From Takakia lepidozioides (taxonomy: Eukaryota > Streptophyta > Takakiopsida > Takakiales > Takakiaceae), in the NCBI GenBank assembly GCA_030704615.1, contig CM060731.1, positions 79,776,756-79,836,755 on the forward strand: DNA of 60,000 nucleotides, read 5' to 3'. Positions within the stretch are counted from its first letter, which is position 1. Each line of letters opens with the position of its first letter. Positions 57,801 to 60,000 of the stretch are shown here, in pieces. The notes below the pieces were generated by a model. That model had not been told where the DNA came from and did not search any database. It saw only the letters and a program-made list of their open reading frames with translations. A program made the translations under genes and the position numbers.

Positions 57801-60000
57801 TGCCTTAAATGTGGCTGTGGTTGAGTGCAATGCGTCTAATATTGTGAGAGAAGTGGAAAGGGAGAGAACGAAACATATATATAAATATCACATCTGCAGG
57901 ATGCTTGAATGGCCCAAGGGAGCAGACATCAAGCCTCCCAGAGCTGTTGTGGATTCCTGCAGGGTATGGAAATTGAGCCCAAATTGCCTTGCTACCCAAC
58001 CACAGCCATTAACGATACCGCTGGAGGTTATTGAGTGGTTGATGAACAAGATATAATACTATTATCATAGAAAACACAACGTCAAATCCGCCAATTTGGT
58101 AACAACAGCTTTTGTGTCCTGGCACAGGTTCTATGAAGCGGTGGTGGAGCTGCCTTTAAGAAAGGCTCATGCTCTAGACCCTGTGGAGGATGCTTTCAAT
58201 GACAGCATTGATGATGGCCGGCGTCAGGCAGCTCTTGCAGCTCGGCGACAATGTTATGATGTGGTCACCAATGCCCTGCGCTCTCTGAAAGGACAGTCAG
58301 TTGCTGGAAATTCGAATGTCGAGGGGTATGGGTCAGATCTGGCAAAGTCAGGGCGCCCTATTGCTGGGGCCCGTTTATTGCTAGATGAGGCAGCAAGGGA
58401 GAGCTATATCCGGCAAATTGTGCAGCTCAGTGTGCGGTGGCCCGATCGTGCCTTCCATGAGTCTTTGTATCAGACAATGATTGAACTTGGTCTCTTAAAA
58501 GAGCTACTGGAGCTTGGGGGTCCTGATTTGGTACCCTTTTTGCAGAGCGCTGGAAATTACCAGACAGCAAAGGTGGGAATTCAACTCCAGGATAGTGCAA
58601 AGGCGCAAAATCATATAGATTAGGTGATCCTTTGTCATGGTGATATTTTGACAAATTGTTGATGTGGTGCTCAGAATTACCAGGTTGTGCTGTGGAGTGT
58701 CAATTAAGAAGATGCTATGCACTGTCTGAACCTGACATAAATGCATTACAAGATAACCTAGGACTATCCTTCTGTTGCATTGGCCTTACATTTGAGCACT
58801 TGATTTGTTCAGTGATGTGTAATATGTCATGGGGCGTCTTATGACCCATGTATCTCTACTTGTTTCTAAGTAACATTTTTGTTTACCTGTCAGATGACAA
58901 ATGGATCACTCAGGTCACCAATGCCTTTTGTCACACCATCTACAAGTCGCTTGCGTCAGCCAATCACAGGGGAGCAGGCAAAGTACTTAAAGCTTTTGTC
59001 ACGTTTCTACGTTCAAAGACGGCAGCATGCGCTTGCTGCCCATGTATTGTTGCGTCTTGCTGAACGTAGACAAGTTGAAGGCGCCTCTGACCTTGCACTT
59101 GAACAAAGGTAGTTCCTTACATCGTTTCTTTCTTCATGAGCTACTGTCTTTAGTGGATTTGTTCTATGTCCATCTCGTGATACTATCAAGTTTCTTTCTT
59201 TCTTGGATCAACATTTGTTTTTGGGCTGCTTGTTGGGGGCCCCAGTCTCTAGCTTTCTCGTCCCATAAGCTGTTTGAGCTTTCTGTCGATGTTATAATGT
59301 ATCCTTTCAATTCATTTATTTATTAGATTCTCACACAGACAGAAATTTTATGTGTAGTATGTCGTACACTTGTTGTCTCATCCAGAGGCTGAGTGTAATT
59401 ATGCTACAGCTATGAAGTTGATGTTTGGTCATATTGGAACCTCATATTGGCCACTTTCGCAGGTATGAATATCTCAGCAATGCTGTGTTGCAAGCAAGAA
59501 GCGCTAGTCGGGGCGCAGGTGGCCTAGGCTCATCTCCAGAGCTCTCTGAGAGTGGGCTATTGGAGCTACTCGAGGGGAAACTGGCAGTCTTACGTTTTCA
59601 ACTGAAAATCCGAGAAGCCCTTGAGCATATTGTTGTGACTGTCCCTAGTGCTCCCCCAGAACCTGGTTCCAATGGCTCTCACACCGCAATAGAACAAGCC
59701 GGCTTTCCAGGCCCAGCAGCCTTTGCTAATGAGTCACGGACCCGTGTGGCCAAGGAGAAGTTTGAAGACCTTGGCAGTGAGTTGAAGAGCATCACGCAGC
59801 TGTACAATGACTACGCAGTGCGGTTTGAACTTTGGGAGGTGAGTTTCTAAGGTCATTGCATGTTCAGTTTTGTTCATCAGTTTGCTTCATCACACTTCCA
59901 TTGGGTAAGTTGATGAAGAGACCTGTCAGATGCTTGTAATACCGTCCGAAAACAGTAAGTGTTTTGGGCAGTTGTTCCTACTAGCTTCCAATAGACCTAA
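48809..60000 (+). CDS. NUP155: Nucleoporin NUP155 (3' end beyond the window)
   Basis: NUP155 is an inner-ring scaffold nucleoporin (beta-propeller plus alpha-solenoid). Exons: 48809-48970, 49720-49889, 50489-50615, 50987-51249, 51504-52901, 53235-53547, 53943-54155, 54513-54760, 58128-58572, 58894-59108 and 59463-59838, then a donor; later exons lie outside. Visible coding is 1310 codons with all phases agreeing; plant NUP155 is about 1460. Landmarks: MSVEDEAVVADIEVAGRLL, YSSHPYSTPPKEWPPFVDVI, ALCGIFPGIRRAWATVDD, GRIFLGGQDGHLYELLYTT, WLHLVAIASDGRRIYLST, ILPRRRAIVLSTMGWMEVVF, then the solenoid RSVLEDFFQRFGSGEAAAMC, VVQEAEPVFSGAHEGLCLCT, LTFHQLVCSPDGDQIATRLV, REGCPSYYNESDYKFFQAVE and LAAHVLLRLAERRQ. 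Exon 5 is unusually long (1398 bases). Intron 8 (3.4 kb) holds LINE relics in the same orientation. Confidence 0.96.
54880..55180. repeat. Repeat segment, copy 1 (NUP155 intron 8)
   Basis: A stretch with GAAAGCTCAAAGAGCTTATG, then CTCGTAACGGAAAACCTCTG and GGCTATCTCAGAATAGACAA. It recurs in diverged form at about 57070-57350. The two copies bracket the LINE RT relic. Confidence 0.5.
55230..56931 (+). pseudogene. LINE reverse transcriptase relic in NUP155 intron 8
   Basis: Non-LTR retrotransposon RT pieces in several frames. FFLDVKKA is followed by a stop where the family has a tyrosine before DTVW; then NLYANTESYVTVNGQ, FFDIDQGV, and a catalytic-box region reading LMLVDDFADL (family FADDF), then LIDCVKRFFDLWRRKANVSK. 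Further on lie zinc-tail sequences and [18 protein letters not shown] (56560-56931), shared with the fragment in V-ATPase intron 10. Multiple frame changes and stops make it inactive. It sits in the same orientation as the host gene. Confidence 0.78.
57070..57350. repeat. Repeat segment, copy 2 (NUP155 intron 8)
   Basis: GAAGCTCAAAGAGCTCATGG, then CCTCATAATGGAAGATCTCT and TTGACTGTCTCAGAAGAGGC correspond to copy 1 at 54880-55180. Likely the 3' part of a second, more decayed element copy. Confidence 0.5.

Noticed and set aside
1-60000. CRISPR arrays, operons, bacterial promoters or rRNA genes
   Set aside because: The window is intron-rich eukaryotic DNA; no regularly spaced repeat array and no rRNA sequence seen.

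Overview
The window reads as nuclear DNA of a green-lineage (streptophyte) eukaryote. I infer a charophycean alga such as Chara. The reasons are: intron-rich host genes whose proteins match plant orthologues (ROK1/RH57-type DEAD-box helicase, V-ATPase subunit a, NUP155, a ClpP5 fragment); LTR retrotransposons primed by initiator tRNA-Met; a very high transposon load between and inside genes; and a Ty3-type retrotransposon carrying a cytosine-5 DNA methyltransferase. From memory, that last class has been reported in charophytes and dinoflagellates (de Mendoza et al. 2018, not re-checked here). The species is not proven by the sequence.

Layout. 1115-6786 (+) holds a complete DEAD-box RNA helicase gene in about 12 exons, with a possible divergent exon at 678-843 (-). 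7339-11037 (+) is a decayed Mutator-like transposase gene with a SWIM zinc finger. 11803-19075 (-) holds two rearranged copies (A and B) of one Ty3/gypsy chromovirus-type element, each with one surviving LTR (16075-16644 and 18359-19075). Copy A has its protease segment inverted in place and has lost the reverse transcriptase YxDD region. 19076-19582 (+) is a Ty1/copia gag-protease scrap.

19623-31541 (-) is a young Ty3-type element of about 11.9 kb. Reading 5' to 3' on the minus strand it has: a 5' LTR, about 2.2 kb that includes an antisense ClpP5 exon, an unrecognised 249-residue ORF, gag with two zinc knuckles, protease, a DNMT3/DRM-like methyltransferase, an intact RT-RNase H-integrase polyprotein ending in a PHD finger, and a 3' LTR. 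Its LTR units differ at one base in 356. The LTR arrangement is permuted in the way a broken two-LTR circle would be.

32913-42768 (+) is a complete V-ATPase subunit a gene (18 exons, 820 residues) with LINE and foldback debris in its introns. 43872-47663 (-) is a complete 8-exon gene for a 523-residue protein I do not recognise, tail-to-tail with the V-ATPase gene and head-to-head with the next one. 48809 to beyond the right edge (+) is NUP155 (11 exons seen, 1310 codons), with a LINE reverse transcriptase relic in its 3.4-kb intron 8.

Introns were placed by eye, by joining GT-AG boundaries whose phases agree and whose joined product matches known families. Every junction of the V-ATPase, NUP155 and 523-residue genes is phase-consistent. 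One junction of the helicase (exon 3/4) is uncertain. The host genes are unrelated housekeeping functions (ribosome biogenesis, vacuolar acidification, nuclear pore) and do not form a pathway; the biology that stands out is the methyltransferase-bearing retroelement.
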